Notes under the pieces: generated by a model
Databases searched by the model: none
What the model saw: the letters and a program-made list of their open reading frames with translations, nothing else
What the model was told of the DNA's origin: nothing
DNA from: Lyngbya aestuarii BL J
GTDB taxonomy: Bacteria > Cyanobacteriota > Cyanobacteriia > Cyanobacteriales > Microcoleaceae
Reading direction: 5' to 3'
NCBI RefSeq assembly: GCF_000478195.2
Contig: NZ_AUZM01000002.1
Location: 124,001 to 188,000, forward strand
DNA length: 64,000 nucleotides
Shown: one piece after another, positions 17,440-27,681 of the stretch
Position numbering within the stretch: position 1 is the first letter of the stretch
Layout of the letters: each line of letters starts with the position of its first letter
Translations under genes and position numbers: made by a program

Positions 17440-20427
17440 ATGGATGAACTGCTTAACCAAGTCTATCACGAAATTATCTACAACCTGCTAATTCATCCCC
17501 CCAATCAAGCCCTTGATGTGCTGAAAACTCATGCTCAGGTGGTTGATGATGACTTTTTGCAAGTTCTACGCCAAACTGTAACTACTCTGGCAGAACGAAA
17601 CTGTCAAGAGGATGCAGATTTTCTAAATAAGGTTGTTCTAAAAATTGAAGAATCTGGCGGTTGTTCGACTCTATTGGCACAAGTTGCACCCCCACAAGCA
17701 ACCGAAACCCCGGCGAAAAAAGTAGCTTCTCCAGAGAAAAAACCAGAGACTCCAGCAATTCCTTCACCCGAAAAAGAGTCAGCAGCAGAACAACTTTATA
17801 ATCAAGGAACTCAACAATTTCAGGCCAATCAATACACCGCAGCTTTTCAATCCTGGCAACAGGCTTTACAACTTTATCGAGAACTCAAAAATCGACGGGG
17901 AGAAGTCAATTGTTTAGGAAAATTAGGGAATGTTTATCAGTCTTTAGGACAGTATCAACAAGCTATTACTTGCCATCAACAAGCTCTAGGAGTTGCTCGT
18001 CAGATTAAATATCGTCAAGCTGAAGCTAATGCTCTGAGTAGTTTAGGTCATGTCTGTTATTCTATTGGACAATACGAGCAAGCGATAGAAGGATATCAGC
18101 AAGCCTTGTCAATCTCTAAAACGATTAAATATCGAGTCGGAGAAGCAAATACTCTTGGTAATTTAGGCAATGTTTATTATGTTTTAGGTCAACTCGAAGA
18201 AGCCGTTAAAAACTATCAACAAGCATTAACCATTGCTCAAGATTTGAATTATCGATTTGGAGCGGTTAATTTTCTCAATAACTTAGGAAATGTTTATGCG
18301 TCTCTAGAACAATATGAACAAGCTATTGCCTATGTTGATCAGGCATTAACGTTAGCTAGAACCTTAAATTATCGATTTGGTGAGGCTTATTTTTTAAGTA
18401 ATATTGGTAAAATTTATTTAGCGAAAGGAGAACCCGATCAAGCAATTGTTTACTTTGAACAATATTTAGAGTTAATTCGTAGTATTGACTCTCAACAAAT
18501 GGAAGCCAATGCTTTACATCACTTAGCCAATACCTATAAAATTATGGGTGACTCTAAATCGGCGATCGCGAACTATCAAGACTCTTTAGAACTGCATCGC
18601 CAAACCCAAAACCCTCAAGGAGAAGCAATTACTCTGAGTTGTTTAGGTCAAATTTATCAAGAGTTACAACAAACAGATACCGCCATTCAAGCCTTGCTAG
18701 ATTGTCTAAAAATTGCCACCCCAAAAGCCTTACCCACTGAATGTTTAACAGCCGGACATCATCTAGGAGATCTGGGTTTAAGCACATACAATTGGCAACT
18801 TTCTTCTCAAGGATATGAACAAGCCATTCAAGCAATTGAACATATTTGCAGTGGTATTAGTCCTCTTGAAGTTCGTTCACAAATCACAAAAGAATCAGAA
18901 ATAATCTATCCTAAACTGATCCAAGCTTGCATTCATCTTCAGGAAACTGAAAAAGCTTTTAGTTGGGTGGAAAGATGGCGTTGTCAGCAACGACTAGAGT
19001 TAACAGATTCTTCTCTGTTTCCATTGGGAGAAGTTCAACCTCATCTCAAAAAATATGAACGTTTACAACAGCAAATTCATGCTTTACATATACGACGTCA
19101 ATCTGATGAAATGAAACAGTTGACAACAGCAGGTGTGCGACTCAACAGTTCTGCAACATTTAAAACTGAGTCAGAAATTTTGGATACTTTGGAAACAGAA
19201 AAGCAAAAAGTTTGGGAAGATATTCACCGTTTAGATCCTGTCAGACGTGTGCTCTTCCGATCTAATAGCTTGAGTGTTGCAGAAATTCAAGCCTTACTTC
19301 CCGATACAAAAACAGCAATTTTAAGTTTTTACAGTACCGAAGAAAATACTTATATTTTTGTTGTCTTGAAAGATAAAATTGTCTTGCATACTTGTGAGGG
19401 AGAGAGTCGAGAAAAACTCCAGAATTGGATTGAAAAATCTTGGATAAAAAATCATCAAAATAACCTGCGCGAATGGCGGAATCAAATGATTGAATTTTTA
19501 TCTAATTTATCTCACCGACTTCAGTTCAATAAATTAATTTTTGAGCATTTACTCGATTGTCATCAACTGATTATTATTCCTCATCTCCAACTGCATCATA
19601 TTCCCTTCGCAGCCATTCCCATTCAGCTTGAAGATCAAACAACCTATGTATGTGATCGCTTTAATATTCAGACAATTTCAAGTTGTCAAATGCTCAACTA
19701 TAATCATCAACGAAATCAAGCCATTTCCTCAAACTCAATGGCAATTTTAGAAGATACAACAGGAGATTTTGTTTTAACCCATTATGAAGGTCAAAAACTA
19801 GCCGAACTCTATCAAGTCTCTGAAGAATTTTATTTAGTCGGTGAAACAGCTATGGTGAGTCAGTTTGAAAGCTTAATCAAACAAGTTAAACTGCTGTATA
19901 TGGCTTCTCCGTTGAGTTGTACCTCTGAACCCAAAGTTGATGCTCAACTGCAATTTGTTGAGGGTAAAATCTCTATGGCTCAAATGTTAGAAAGTCGTTT
20001 ACCCGATTTATTAGAACTCTGTATTCCCTATGTAAAAATGGAGAGTAAAACGCTGACTTTCTCCGAGTTAAATCTGAGAATTTTCAACCGATTTTTAGAA
20101 AGAGGAATACAGCGAGTTATTTATCCACTCTGGTCTTTAGAAGACATTGCAACCTCACTATTAGTCTGGTTTTATTATCAAAATTTGCAAGAAAACAACT
20201 GTAGTGAAGCTTTGCGTCAAGCTCAAATTCAACTCAGAAGTTTAACAGGTCAAGAACTCGACCAAAAGTATAAACCCGAAATTCAAGCCTATCTCAAGCA
20301 ACAAAAGGAGAGTAAAAATCAACAAAAAATAAATGATCAGCGAACTTTATTAGCTTGGAAATGTCAGCAAGACTATCCGTTTGAAAGTCCCTATTATTGG
20401 GCAAATTTTATCGTTTATGGAGGTTAA
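17440..20427 (+). CDS. TPR-CHAT protein, CHAT protease dyad apparently lost
   Basis: 995 residues. After an N-terminal helical domain and a Pro/Glu-rich linker (about 85-110) come roughly nine tetratricopeptide repeats (about 115-480; recurring LGNVYxxLGQYxQAI). A CHAT (caspase-like) domain follows at about 610-995, recognisable by LQLHHIPFAAIP and by VIYPLWSLEDIATSLLVWFY near the end. In active CHAT proteases the dyad sits in an ATHG motif and an LSACET motif. Here the first reads YMASPLS, with Pro824 where His is expected, and the second (about residue 865) reads LLELCIPYVK, with its Cys out of register. I infer a pseudo-protease that keeps the fold. The next gene starts 16 bases downstream on the same strand. 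Confidence 0.85.
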   Translation: MDELLNQVYHEIIYNLLIHPPNQALDVLKTHAQVVDDDFLQVLRQTVTTLAERNCQEDADFLNKVVLKIEESGGCSTLLAQVAPPQATETPAKKVASPEKKPETPAIPSPEKESAAEQLYNQGTQQFQANQYTAAFQSWQQALQLYRELKNRRGEVNCLGKLGNVYQSLGQYQQAITCHQQALGVARQIKYRQAEANALSSLGHVCYSIGQYEQAIEGYQQALSISKTIKYRVGEANTLGNLGNVYYVLGQLEEAVKNYQQALTIAQDLNYRFGAVNFLNNLGNVYASLEQYEQAIAYVDQALTLARTLNYRFGEAYFLSNIGKIYLAKGEPDQAIVYFEQYLELIRSIDSQQMEANALHHLANTYKIMGDSKSAIANYQDSLELHRQTQNPQGEAITLSCLGQIYQELQQTDTAIQALLDCLKIATPKALPTECLTAGHHLGDLGLSTYNWQLSSQGYEQAIQAIEHICSGISPLEVRSQITKESEIIYPKLIQACIHLQETEKAFSWVERWRCQQRLELTDSSLFPLGEVQPHLKKYERLQQQIHALHIRRQSDEMKQLTTAGVRLNSSATFKTESEILDTLETEKQKVWEDIHRLDPVRRVLFRSNSLSVAEIQALLPDTKTAILSFYSTEENTYIFVVLKDKIVLHTCEGESREKLQNWIEKSWIKNHQNNLREWRNQMIEFLSNLSHRLQFNKLIFEHLLDCHQLIIIPHLQLHHIPFAAIPIQLEDQTTYVCDRFNIQTISSCQMLNYNHQRNQAISSNSMAILEDTTGDFVLTHYEGQKLAELYQVSEEFYLVGETAMVSQFESLIKQVKLLYMASPLSCTSEPKVDAQLQFVEGKISMAQMLESRLPDLLELCIPYVKMESKTLTFSELNLRIFNRFLERGIQRVIYPLWSLEDIATSLLVWFYYQNLQENNCSEALRQAQIQLRSLTGQELDQKYKPEIQAYLKQQKESKNQQKINDQRTLLAWKCQQDYPFESPYYWANFIVYGG

Positions 20428-20442
20428 TTTTAACCGAGTCCT

Positions 20443-21003
20443 ATGAAGTCCTCAGAATCGTTATTTTTTATCGCTCTACTTCCGACTGTAGACATTCAAA
20501 ATGAAGTCACTGAAATCAAACAATACTTTGTCGAAAAGTATGACAGTCGTCATGCGTTAAAATCTCCACCCCACGTCACCTTACAACCGCCGTTTAAATG
20601 GTCAACTGACAAGCTGGATCACTTAGAAGAATGTCTGGTAAACTTTTCTCAGGCTTATTCTCCCCTCCCTATAACTTTATCAGGTTTTGGTGCATTTCCC
20701 CCTCGGGTGATTTATGTGAACGTGATCAAAACTCCAGAATTACTCACCCTTCAAAAAGAGTTAATGTCTTATTTAGAAACGACTTTAAACATTGTGGATC
20801 AGGTTTCTAAACGTCGTCCTTTTTCGCCGCATATGACCGTTGCATTCAGAGACTTAACCCGTCAAAACTTTCGAGCTGCATGGCTTGAATTTGAACATCA
20901 ATCTTTAGAATATCAGTTTACGGTCTCACAGTTAACCCTACTGGTTCATAATGGTAAAAGATGGAATATCAAAGCAGAATTTCCCTTTGAATTGACTTTT
21001 TGA
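20443..21003 (+). CDS. 2H phosphoesterase / 2'-5' RNA ligase family protein
   Basis: 186 residues, the normal length for the LigT/ThpR superfamily. The two catalytic motifs are present: His44 in PPHVT and His130 in SPHMT. These enzymes open or join 2'-5' or 2',3'-cyclic phosphates in RNA or nucleotides; the true substrate of most bacterial members is unresolved. It follows the TPR-CHAT gene by 16 bases, so the two may form one transcript. It faces the alpha/beta hydrolase gene tail to tail with 6 bases between them. Confidence 0.88.
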   Translation: MKSSESLFFIALLPTVDIQNEVTEIKQYFVEKYDSRHALKSPPHVTLQPPFKWSTDKLDHLEECLVNFSQAYSPLPITLSGFGAFPPRVIYVNVIKTPELLTLQKELMSYLETTLNIVDQVSKRRPFSPHMTVAFRDLTRQNFRAAWLEFEHQSLEYQFTVSQLTLLVHNGKRWNIKAEFPFELTF

Positions 21004-21009
21004 ATTGAC

Positions 21010-21942
21010 TTAAAGCTGAGAAAAACTAGCAATCCAATCCAAAATTTCTCGATGAACTAATTCTGGACATTCATCTTGAGGACAATGACCGCCGCGCTCC
21101 AATTCCACAAACTTAATCTTAGAATTGTATTGAAGATATTTCTTCGGATTGGCAAAACTCACAGGAATTAATCGATCTTGTTTACCCCAAAGGAGTAAAA
21201 TAGGAACATTAATCTGAGGAAGAAGCGTCTTGACTCCCGGCCCCAAACGAGAACTTCCCATCACTTTAAACACAATCGAAAATGCGCGAGCAGCCCCTCG
21301 ATCTGTTGCAGGTGTTGCTAAAATATCAACCAGTTCATCGTTAACTGCATCTGGATTTTCGTAAGCAAATTTAGCCCAACCCCGAACCAGTGACGGACGC
21401 CGAATAATGTAGAAAAGCGTTCTTAAAACCGGAGGAGAAGCAACCGTATTTTGAATCGCTTCAACAATTGGGAGCATCCATCCAGGAATAGCTTCCGTTT
21501 GAGCCACCGGGTCTGGTAAACTAATCGCAACGACACCTTTAGTCATTTCTGGGTATTGAGCCGCTGCTACCAAAGCCACGAGAGAGCCGACAGAATTGCC
21601 GACCAAAATAGCGGGTTCTCGAATAAAGGTCAACCAAAAGTCGTGAACTAAATCAGCCCAAAGAGAGGTATCGTAAGAGGCGATCGCTTTTTGGGAAGAT
21701 CCAAACCCCAACAGATCAAGGGCGTAAACCGTATGAGACTGACTCAATTGCTGTAAACTATATCGCCAATGTCCAATGGATGCCCCAAACCCGTGTAAGA
21801 AAATCATGGGCGCAGAATCATTCGGAGTTATTGTGCCGTTGGACTTGGCTCTGATATAGGTGTAACGAACTTGCCAACCTCGCCAAACCCAATCCCGCTG
21901 AAAACCGAGTCGCGGACACCCATTTTTTGCAGTCAATTCCAC
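21010..21942 (-). CDS. Alpha/beta-fold hydrolase
   Basis: 310 residues with a complete hydrolase pattern: oxyanion motif FLHGFGAS, nucleophile elbow VGNSVGS, acid in WGKQDRLIP and base in RGGHCPQDE. The closest look is to the cyanobacterial and plant hydrolases grouped with pheophytinase-like or 2-hydroxymuconate hydrolase-like proteins, but substrate cannot be assigned. Single gene; no signal peptide. Confidence 0.85.
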   Translation of the reverse strand: MELTAKNGCPRLGFQRDWVWRGWQVRYTYIRAKSNGTITPNDSAPMIFLHGFGASIGHWRYSLQQLSQSHTVYALDLLGFGSSQKAIASYDTSLWADLVHDFWLTFIREPAILVGNSVGSLVALVAAAQYPEMTKGVVAISLPDPVAQTEAIPGWMLPIVEAIQNTVASPPVLRTLFYIIRRPSLVRGWAKFAYENPDAVNDELVDILATPATDRGAARAFSIVFKVMGSSRLGPGVKTLLPQINVPILLLWGKQDRLIPVSFANPKKYLQYNSKIKFVELERGGHCPQDECPELVHREILDWIASFSQL

Positions 21943-22093
21943 ACAAACTCACAACATAACTTTACATTTATACCCTTTTATCTTAGCGTTCCTAGAATTT
22001 AAGTTAAATCTCCACCAAAATTTAATCAGACTGAGTAAAATATCACTGTATAGACCGTTAATTTATTCACTAATCGCTTCTAAAACTTTGCCA

Positions 22094-22630
22094 ATGCCTT
22101 TGATCGACAAAAAAAGAAATCGCAATCTCCCCCAAATCAACGAAAATATCCGATTTCCAGAAATCCGGGTGATTGATATTGATGGGGGTCAACTGGGTAT
22201 TCTGGCTCCTCGGGATGCCCAACGACTCGCCGAAGAAAAAGAACTCGATCTCGTTCTGGTGAGTGACAAGGCTGACCCTCCCGTGTGTCGAATTATGGAC
22301 TATGGGAAATACAAGTTTGAGCAAGAGAAAAGAGCCAGAGAAGCCAAGAAGAAGCAGCATAACGCTGATGTCAAGGAAGTGAAAATGCGTTATAAAATTG
22401 ATGACCACGACTACCAAGTGCGGGTCAGACAAGCAGAACGCTTCCTCAAGTCTGGTGATAAGGTCAAAGCAACAATTATGTTTCGGGGCCGGGAAATTCA
22501 ACACAGCAACCTCGCCAAAGAACTCTTAAATCGTATGGCAACTGATTTAGGAGAATTAGCCGAAGTGCAACAATATCCCAAACAAGAAGGGCGAACGATG
22601 ATGATGTTGTTGTCTCCGAAGAAGTCGTAA
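22094..22630 (+). CDS. infC: Translation initiation factor IF-3
   Basis: 178 residues from the ATG at 22094 (an in-frame TTG at 22088 is less likely). The N-domain shows [17 protein letters not shown] and the linker is rich in [10 protein letters not shown]. The C-domain shows [14 protein letters not shown] and [10 protein letters not shown], all diagnostic for IF-3, which binds the 30S subunit and checks the initiator tRNA. No rpmI or rplT follows, so it is outside the classical infC operon, as in other cyanobacteria. Confidence 0.95.
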   Translation: MPLIDKKRNRNLPQINENIRFPEIRVIDIDGGQLGILAPRDAQRLAEEKELDLVLVSDKADPPVCRIMDYGKYKFEQEKRAREAKKKQHNADVKEVKMRYKIDDHDYQVRVRQAERFLKSGDKVKATIMFRGREIQHSNLAKELLNRMATDLGELAEVQQYPKQEGRTMMMLLSPKKS

Positions 22631-22921
22631 CTTAGAAATGTAAGATACTAAGCGGGAATATCCATCCCCAGCAGACAATCTCCAGTCTTCTTTGAACAGT
22701 AAACCCTAAACAAAATGGGTACGGGTGATTGATGAATTATCCCGATGGTGACTGCTGAAAGCTTTGGTAAAAACTGACAAAGGGGATAGGCTCAACCGAA
22801 AAAATTATATCGGATCTGATCAGTCTCAGCCGCCGATTCCCCTCTCTAAACTTGGTGTCACAACAATTAGAATTTAGATAAAGGGTATAAAAACATCTAC
22901 GTCAAGGGGTCTCAACACTGA

Positions 22922-25900
22922 ATGGAAAAGCAAATCAGTGGCTCTACGGTTTTGGGTCAAGGGCTGCTGCGGGGTCTAAACCTACGTCCAGAAGAAGTGG
23001 ATCGAACATTGTTGATGTTCTTGGTCTATACCATGACATCAATCGGTTTAATTTGGCTAGAACTCAGTACAGTCGGTCTGTTCCTCGATCAATACGGAGC
23101 CGAAAACTTACCTTGGATTTATATTGCCAGCGCCGCGATTGGTTCGAGTTTGGGCGTCGTGTATTCCTGGCTGCAAAAAATTCTGCCTCTACGTCAGGTG
23201 ATCGTCGTCATTTTACTGCTGATGGCCGTTCCCCTGTTTTTATTTCGAGTCGGACTGGGTTTAAAAGGATTTGCCATTGCTGGCCTGAGTATTGAGTTTA
23301 TTACCCTATTTTTAATGTGGCTGTGGGTAGAAGCCTGTTACTTACTCAACGATCTCAATACCTCCATTACCGCCAACCAACTCTTTAATATTCGTGAAAT
23401 CAAGCGCACTTATCCCCTCGTCAGTAGTGGATTTTTAGTCGCTGGAGTTGTCAGTGGTTTTTCTCTACCCCTCGTCTTGAAAATAGTCGGCTTGAAAAAC
23501 GTGACCATTGTTTCTGGGGTCATGGTTCTCGTCGGTGCAAGTATCCTCTTTTACCTGGCTCAACGCCATCAACAATCCTTTCCCGACTCCTCACGCTGGA
23601 CACCAGAAGACGAACAGCCTGAATTTAGCAGCCGCAACCTCAAAGGCCCACTTCAAGGCTACGTCATCCCCCTGATCGCCTTTTTTGTCATGGCAGAGGT
23701 GTTGTACGTTCTTGTAGACTTCCAATTTTTCAGCCAGCTAGAATACCAAAATCAGGCCGCAGGAGCCAATAGTATTGTCAGCTTCCTGGGGATCTTTGAA
23801 GGCATCCTTAGCACCTTTCAGGTTGCCACCCAATGGTTCGCTTCCAGTCGCCTCGTTGAACGAACCGGAGTATTTGCCACCGCTAGCATCCTCCCGGCTG
23901 GCATTGTGGCATTGGGAACCTTCTCCCTGATTGGCGGCATCACAGGCCTATTTACCGTCTTTCTAGGCTTTGTGATCCTGCGATTTTTAGACGAACTGTT
24001 CCACTACACCTTAATCGAAACCACTGGCGCCGTCCTCTTTCAACCTCTACCCGACAATACTCGCAGTGACATTCAAACTCTGGTCAATGGCGTCTTTGAA
24101 CCCATGTCTACCGGAGTCTCCGGCTTCCTGATTTTATTCATCTTGGCCCTGAGTCACTGGTTACTCCCCGACGAACCTGCCAGCCAATTTGAGAGTCAAC
24201 AAAGTCTAGTCTTTGTCACCTTTATTATTGGTCTATCCTTAGTTTGGTTATTAGTCGTTTTAGCGATTCGCACCCAATACGTTAGTCTGCTCGTCCGGAG
24301 TGCCGAACGGGGACGTTTAGGGGTAACAGACGTCAATATGCGAGCCTTAAAGCGATCGGTTGCCGAAACCCTCTCTCAACCTAAACCCGATGCCGATAAG
24401 CGCTCCTGTATCGAACTCCTCAGTCAACTCGATCCCAAAAATGTCGGTGAAACCCTCGTTCCCCTGCTAGAAGACCTCTCGCCCACCCTCCAGCGTCAAA
24501 GTCTGGAAATCATGCTCAACCACCCAAATCCGAGCTATTTAGGTGAAATCCGGGCTTTATCTCGTCGCGCCCTCCCCCCAGAAGTCCTCGCTTTAGCCTT
24601 GCGTTATATCTGGCTCACCGAAACCGAACCCGACATTGAACAACTCCGACCCTACCTACAACCCCAAGTTGATCCGGTGGTGCGGGGAACCGCTGCTGCT
24701 CTGATTATGCGACGAGGCGATCGCGAACAAAAAGCGGTAGCCACCAATACGATTCGTCGGATGATTACCGATCGCCAAGAACGAGAACGAGTCATGGGAG
24801 CGCGAGCCTTGGGAGAAGCGGACTACTTACAAGGGTTACGTCTCTATCTAGATGATTTGTTGCAGGATGAATCTTTGCGGGTGCGTTGCGCTCTCCTCGA
24901 TGTGATCGCTTCAACTCACATGGAAGAATATTACCCCTCTCTAGTCAAAGCACTTGCCTACCGTTCGACCCGAGAAGCCGCCCGACAAGCCCTGGTTCGA
25001 CTCGATAACGAAGCAATTCCGTTATTAATTGCTGTTGCTGAAGATATTCATAAAAGTGATTTAGTTCGCTTGCAAGCCTGGAATGCGATCGGAGATATTG
25101 GCACGATAGAGGCCATTGATACCCTCGTTAATCATCTCATGGGCGCTTGGGGAACTACTCGTCGCAATATTATGCGAATCCTGCTGAAAATTCCTGATGA
25201 TGCCGGGATTGAAGGGGTTTTAGATCGAATTGGCCGCAGTGGGGTCGAGACATTAATTGAACAAGAATTAATGTTTATGGGTCAGATTTATGCCGCCCTG
25301 ATTGATTTATCTTTGCTTCCGACTGCAACGATTAATGGGGAAAGTATTAGCGGTGATTTGAGTGAATCTCAATCTCAATCTCCTCAACAGCTACTCGGAC
25401 GCGCTCTACGAGGATTAGAGTTTGATGCGATCGAGCGAGTATTCTTGCTGATGAAGTTTCTCTATCCATTGGGATCAATTCAGGCAGCAGCGTTTAATAT
25501 TCGCTCCGATCAAGTGGGAAATGTTGCACGGGGTTTGGAAATTTTAGATAATACCGTCGATATTGCCAGTAAGCGATCGCTGATTAATATTTTGGATCGG
25601 CATTCAGAACTCGAAAAGTTGGAATATCTGGCTCCCTTAATTCCCTATCGACCCCTGAAGCCTAGCGCTCGTCTGCGTCGTTTGTTAGAATTACGTCACT
25701 TCCTCTCAGATTGGACGCTTGCTTGCTGCTTTCATTTAGCGCGTTCGGCTCACTGGAGTCTGACCGCCGAACAAACCCTAATGTGTCTGCGTCATCCTAC
25801 TGGTTTTGTCCGAGAAGCCGTTTTAGCTTATTTGAGAATTGCCTCTCGACGGGCTTTGGTAGAATTATTGCCAATGCTACAAAATGATCATGATCCTTTA

Positions 25901-25969
25901 GTTGCGGCTCAGGTCGCGCAAATGATGAATGAACTCGGAGTTAATGGCGCTAGCATTCGTTCTTCTTAG
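22922..25969 (+). CDS. Npt1/Npt2-type nucleotide transporter-like protein with HEAT repeats
   Basis: 1015 residues. The first 460 form about twelve transmembrane helices of the ATP/ADP-translocase (Npt) or MFS type. The rest (about 480-1005) is a soluble array of HEAT-like repeats with recurring REAARQAL and VRGTAAAL words. In many bacteria this fusion ends in a cyclic-nucleotide-binding domain; here that domain is a separate gene starting 57 bases downstream. The family is widespread in cyanobacteria, and true nucleotide exchange has not been shown for free-living members. Function is inferred from the fold only. Confidence 0.8.
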   Translation: MEKQISGSTVLGQGLLRGLNLRPEEVDRTLLMFLVYTMTSIGLIWLELSTVGLFLDQYGAENLPWIYIASAAIGSSLGVVYSWLQKILPLRQVIVVILLLMAVPLFLFRVGLGLKGFAIAGLSIEFITLFLMWLWVEACYLLNDLNTSITANQLFNIREIKRTYPLVSSGFLVAGVVSGFSLPLVLKIVGLKNVTIVSGVMVLVGASILFYLAQRHQQSFPDSSRWTPEDEQPEFSSRNLKGPLQGYVIPLIAFFVMAEVLYVLVDFQFFSQLEYQNQAAGANSIVSFLGIFEGILSTFQVATQWFASSRLVERTGVFATASILPAGIVALGTFSLIGGITGLFTVFLGFVILRFLDELFHYTLIETTGAVLFQPLPDNTRSDIQTLVNGVFEPMSTGVSGFLILFILALSHWLLPDEPASQFESQQSLVFVTFIIGLSLVWLLVVLAIRTQYVSLLVRSAERGRLGVTDVNMRALKRSVAETLSQPKPDADKRSCIELLSQLDPKNVGETLVPLLEDLSPTLQRQSLEIMLNHPNPSYLGEIRALSRRALPPEVLALALRYIWLTETEPDIEQLRPYLQPQVDPVVRGTAAALIMRRGDREQKAVATNTIRRMITDRQERERVMGARALGEADYLQGLRLYLDDLLQDESLRVRCALLDVIASTHMEEYYPSLVKALAYRSTREAARQALVRLDNEAIPLLIAVAEDIHKSDLVRLQAWNAIGDIGTIEAIDTLVNHLMGAWGTTRRNIMRILLKIPDDAGIEGVLDRIGRSGVETLIEQELMFMGQIYAALIDLSLLPTATINGESISGDLSESQSQSPQQLLGRALRGLEFDAIERVFLLMKFLYPLGSIQAAAFNIRSDQVGNVARGLEILDNTVDIASKRSLINILDRHSELEKLEYLAPLIPYRPLKPSARLRRLLELRHFLSDWTLACCFHLARSAHWSLTAEQTLMCLRHPTGFVREAVLAYLRIASRRALVELLPMLQNDHDPLVAAQVAQMMNELGVNGASIRSS

Positions 25970-26026
25970 AACCCTAAAGCTATTGATAGTGAATGGCTTT
26001 TGATTTGCAATTGATACTCTAAAATT

Positions 26027-26488
26027 ATGTTAACCAGCGTTGAACGCTTATTGTTTGTTAGGGGAGTCCCAATTTTTCAGGAGCTACGGGACGATTTTTT
26101 AGTGCGTTTGGCTTCTGTGATGGATGAACTTTCCTTTCCCCCCAATCACAATATATTTACTGAAGGACAAGAAGGACGATCACTTTATATTGTGGTTTCT
26201 GGGCGAGTGAGAGTTCACATTGGGGATCACGAACTCACTAAAATGGGAAAAGGAGCTTGTTTTGGGGAGATGTCACTGTTTGATGCAGAACCTCGTTCGG
26301 CTTCTGTCAGTACCCTAGAATCCTGCGACTGTTTGATGTTGACTCAAATGCAGCTTTATGATGCCATTGATGAAACTCCCGGTATTGCGATTAATATTAT
26401 CCGAATGCTCTCGCGACGGGTCAGAGAATTGAACCTGAAGTCAAATGCTCAAGTTTCTTCAGTCCCGGAGACGGCAACATTAGCCTAA
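26027..26488 (+). CDS. Cyclic nucleotide-binding domain protein
   Basis: 153 residues consisting of a single cNMP-binding domain. The phosphate-binding cassette is visible as CFGEMSLFDAEPRSASV, with its Glu and Arg in the usual places. There is no DNA-binding helix-turn-helix at the end, so it is not a CRP-type regulator. It lies 57 bases after the Npt-HEAT gene. Because related transporters carry this domain fused to their C-terminus, I infer a regulatory subunit of that transporter. Confidence 0.88.
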   Translation: MLTSVERLLFVRGVPIFQELRDDFLVRLASVMDELSFPPNHNIFTEGQEGRSLYIVVSGRVRVHIGDHELTKMGKGACFGEMSLFDAEPRSASVSTLESCDCLMLTQMQLYDAIDETPGIAINIIRMLSRRVRELNLKSNAQVSSVPETATLA

Positions 26489-26600
26489 TTTCGTTCGACT
26501 CCAAGTTCAAAAGGCGATCTTCTCCTGACATCGACGTACAGAGATTATGAGTGTCAAGTTTCGGTTTTCTCCGTCATCAATTTCGCTTTAAATTCCCCTT

Positions 26601-27557
26601 ATGATTGATGACAATAAAAACTGGTTTCAACTTGCTTTTCGAGTCAGTGGTTCTTTTATTCCCGCCATTTTGCCTCGGGTGATTTTTTGTACTCTCTTTG
26701 GAGTCGCCTTATCGATTCTCTATAACTTGGGATTTTCCTTACCGACCAGAATTTTAGATAACTTGTTGGTTCCTGATTTAGTATTGGGGCTGTTGCTTGT
26801 CTTTCGGACGAATACAGCCTATGATCGCTTTTGGGAAGGTCGAAAATTGTGGGGAACTTTAGTCAATACCGTCCGCAACTTTTCCCGTCAAATTTGGGTC
26901 ACAATTGAGGAAAATAACCCCAACGATACTACCGAAAAAATTGCCACTTTAAAATTATTAATTGCCTTTGCAATTGCCATGAAACTTCATCTACGAGGTG
27001 AAAAAATTAATCAAGAAATAGAAGATCTACTCTCATCTGAACAGTATTCTATGTTGAAACAGATGAATCATCCGCCTCTAGAAATTGCCCTATGGATCGG
27101 AGATTATCTTCAACGTCAATATAATCGGAACTGTCTCAACACCTATCAGTTAACCGCCATGTTTAAACTACTCGATACCATGGTTGATGTATTAGGTGCT
27201 TGTGAACGGATTATCAAAACACCGATCCCACTGGCTTACAATATCCATTTGAAGCAAATTCTCTTAATCTATTGTTTGGTTTTGCCTCTACAATTAACCG
27301 ACGATCTACTCTGGTATACAGGCATTGTGGTGGGAATTATTAGCTTTACATTATTTGGTATCGAAGAAATAGGTCGAGAGATTGAAAATCCCTTTGGCTA
27401 TGATCCTAATGATCTACAATTGGATGCCATTTGTCAAACTATGCAACGAAATATCACTGATATTATTTCTATAGAACCGAGTGTTCATTGTCCGGAGAAT
27501 TCATTAGATGGTTCCCTAATTAATCCGAGAAACTCATCAAATTTACCCGTGGATTAA
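26601..27557 (+). CDS. Bestrophin-family channel protein
   Basis: 318 residues of the bestrophin/UPF0187 family. Visible hallmarks are the early transmembrane segment with LPRVIFCTLFGVALSIL, the RTNTAYDRFWEGRKLWG block that follows the second helix, and GIEEIGREIENPFGYDPNDL, the calcium-clasp-like region near the C-terminus. Bacterial members form pentameric anion or cation channels. Some cyanobacterial and algal bestrophins conduct bicarbonate or chloride; which ion this one passes is unknown. Single gene. Confidence 0.92.
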   Translation: MIDDNKNWFQLAFRVSGSFIPAILPRVIFCTLFGVALSILYNLGFSLPTRILDNLLVPDLVLGLLLVFRTNTAYDRFWEGRKLWGTLVNTVRNFSRQIWVTIEENNPNDTTEKIATLKLLIAFAIAMKLHLRGEKINQEIEDLLSSEQYSMLKQMNHPPLEIALWIGDYLQRQYNRNCLNTYQLTAMFKLLDTMVDVLGACERIIKTPIPLAYNIHLKQILLIYCLVLPLQLTDDLLWYTGIVVGIISFTLFGIEEIGREIENPFGYDPNDLQLDAICQTMQRNITDIISIEPSVHCPENSLDGSLINPRNSSNLPVD

Positions 27558-27627
27558 TCTTTGATCTAGACAGGTTTAATCTTCTCCTCAAAACAAGCAA
27601 ATCGCTTCAGTAACATTCGCGAAGCGC

Positions 27628-27633
27628 TATAAT
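27628..27633 (+). promoter_or_regulatory. Possible -10 element of the phytochrome gene
   Basis: A perfect TATAAT lies 49 bases before the start codon of the phytochrome gene, but no good -35 hexamer is found at the normal distance. Only suggestive. Confidence 0.25.
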
Positions 27634-27681
27634 TAAAAATTATCATAAAATATACAAATCTTAAGCTTTAACTTTAATATA

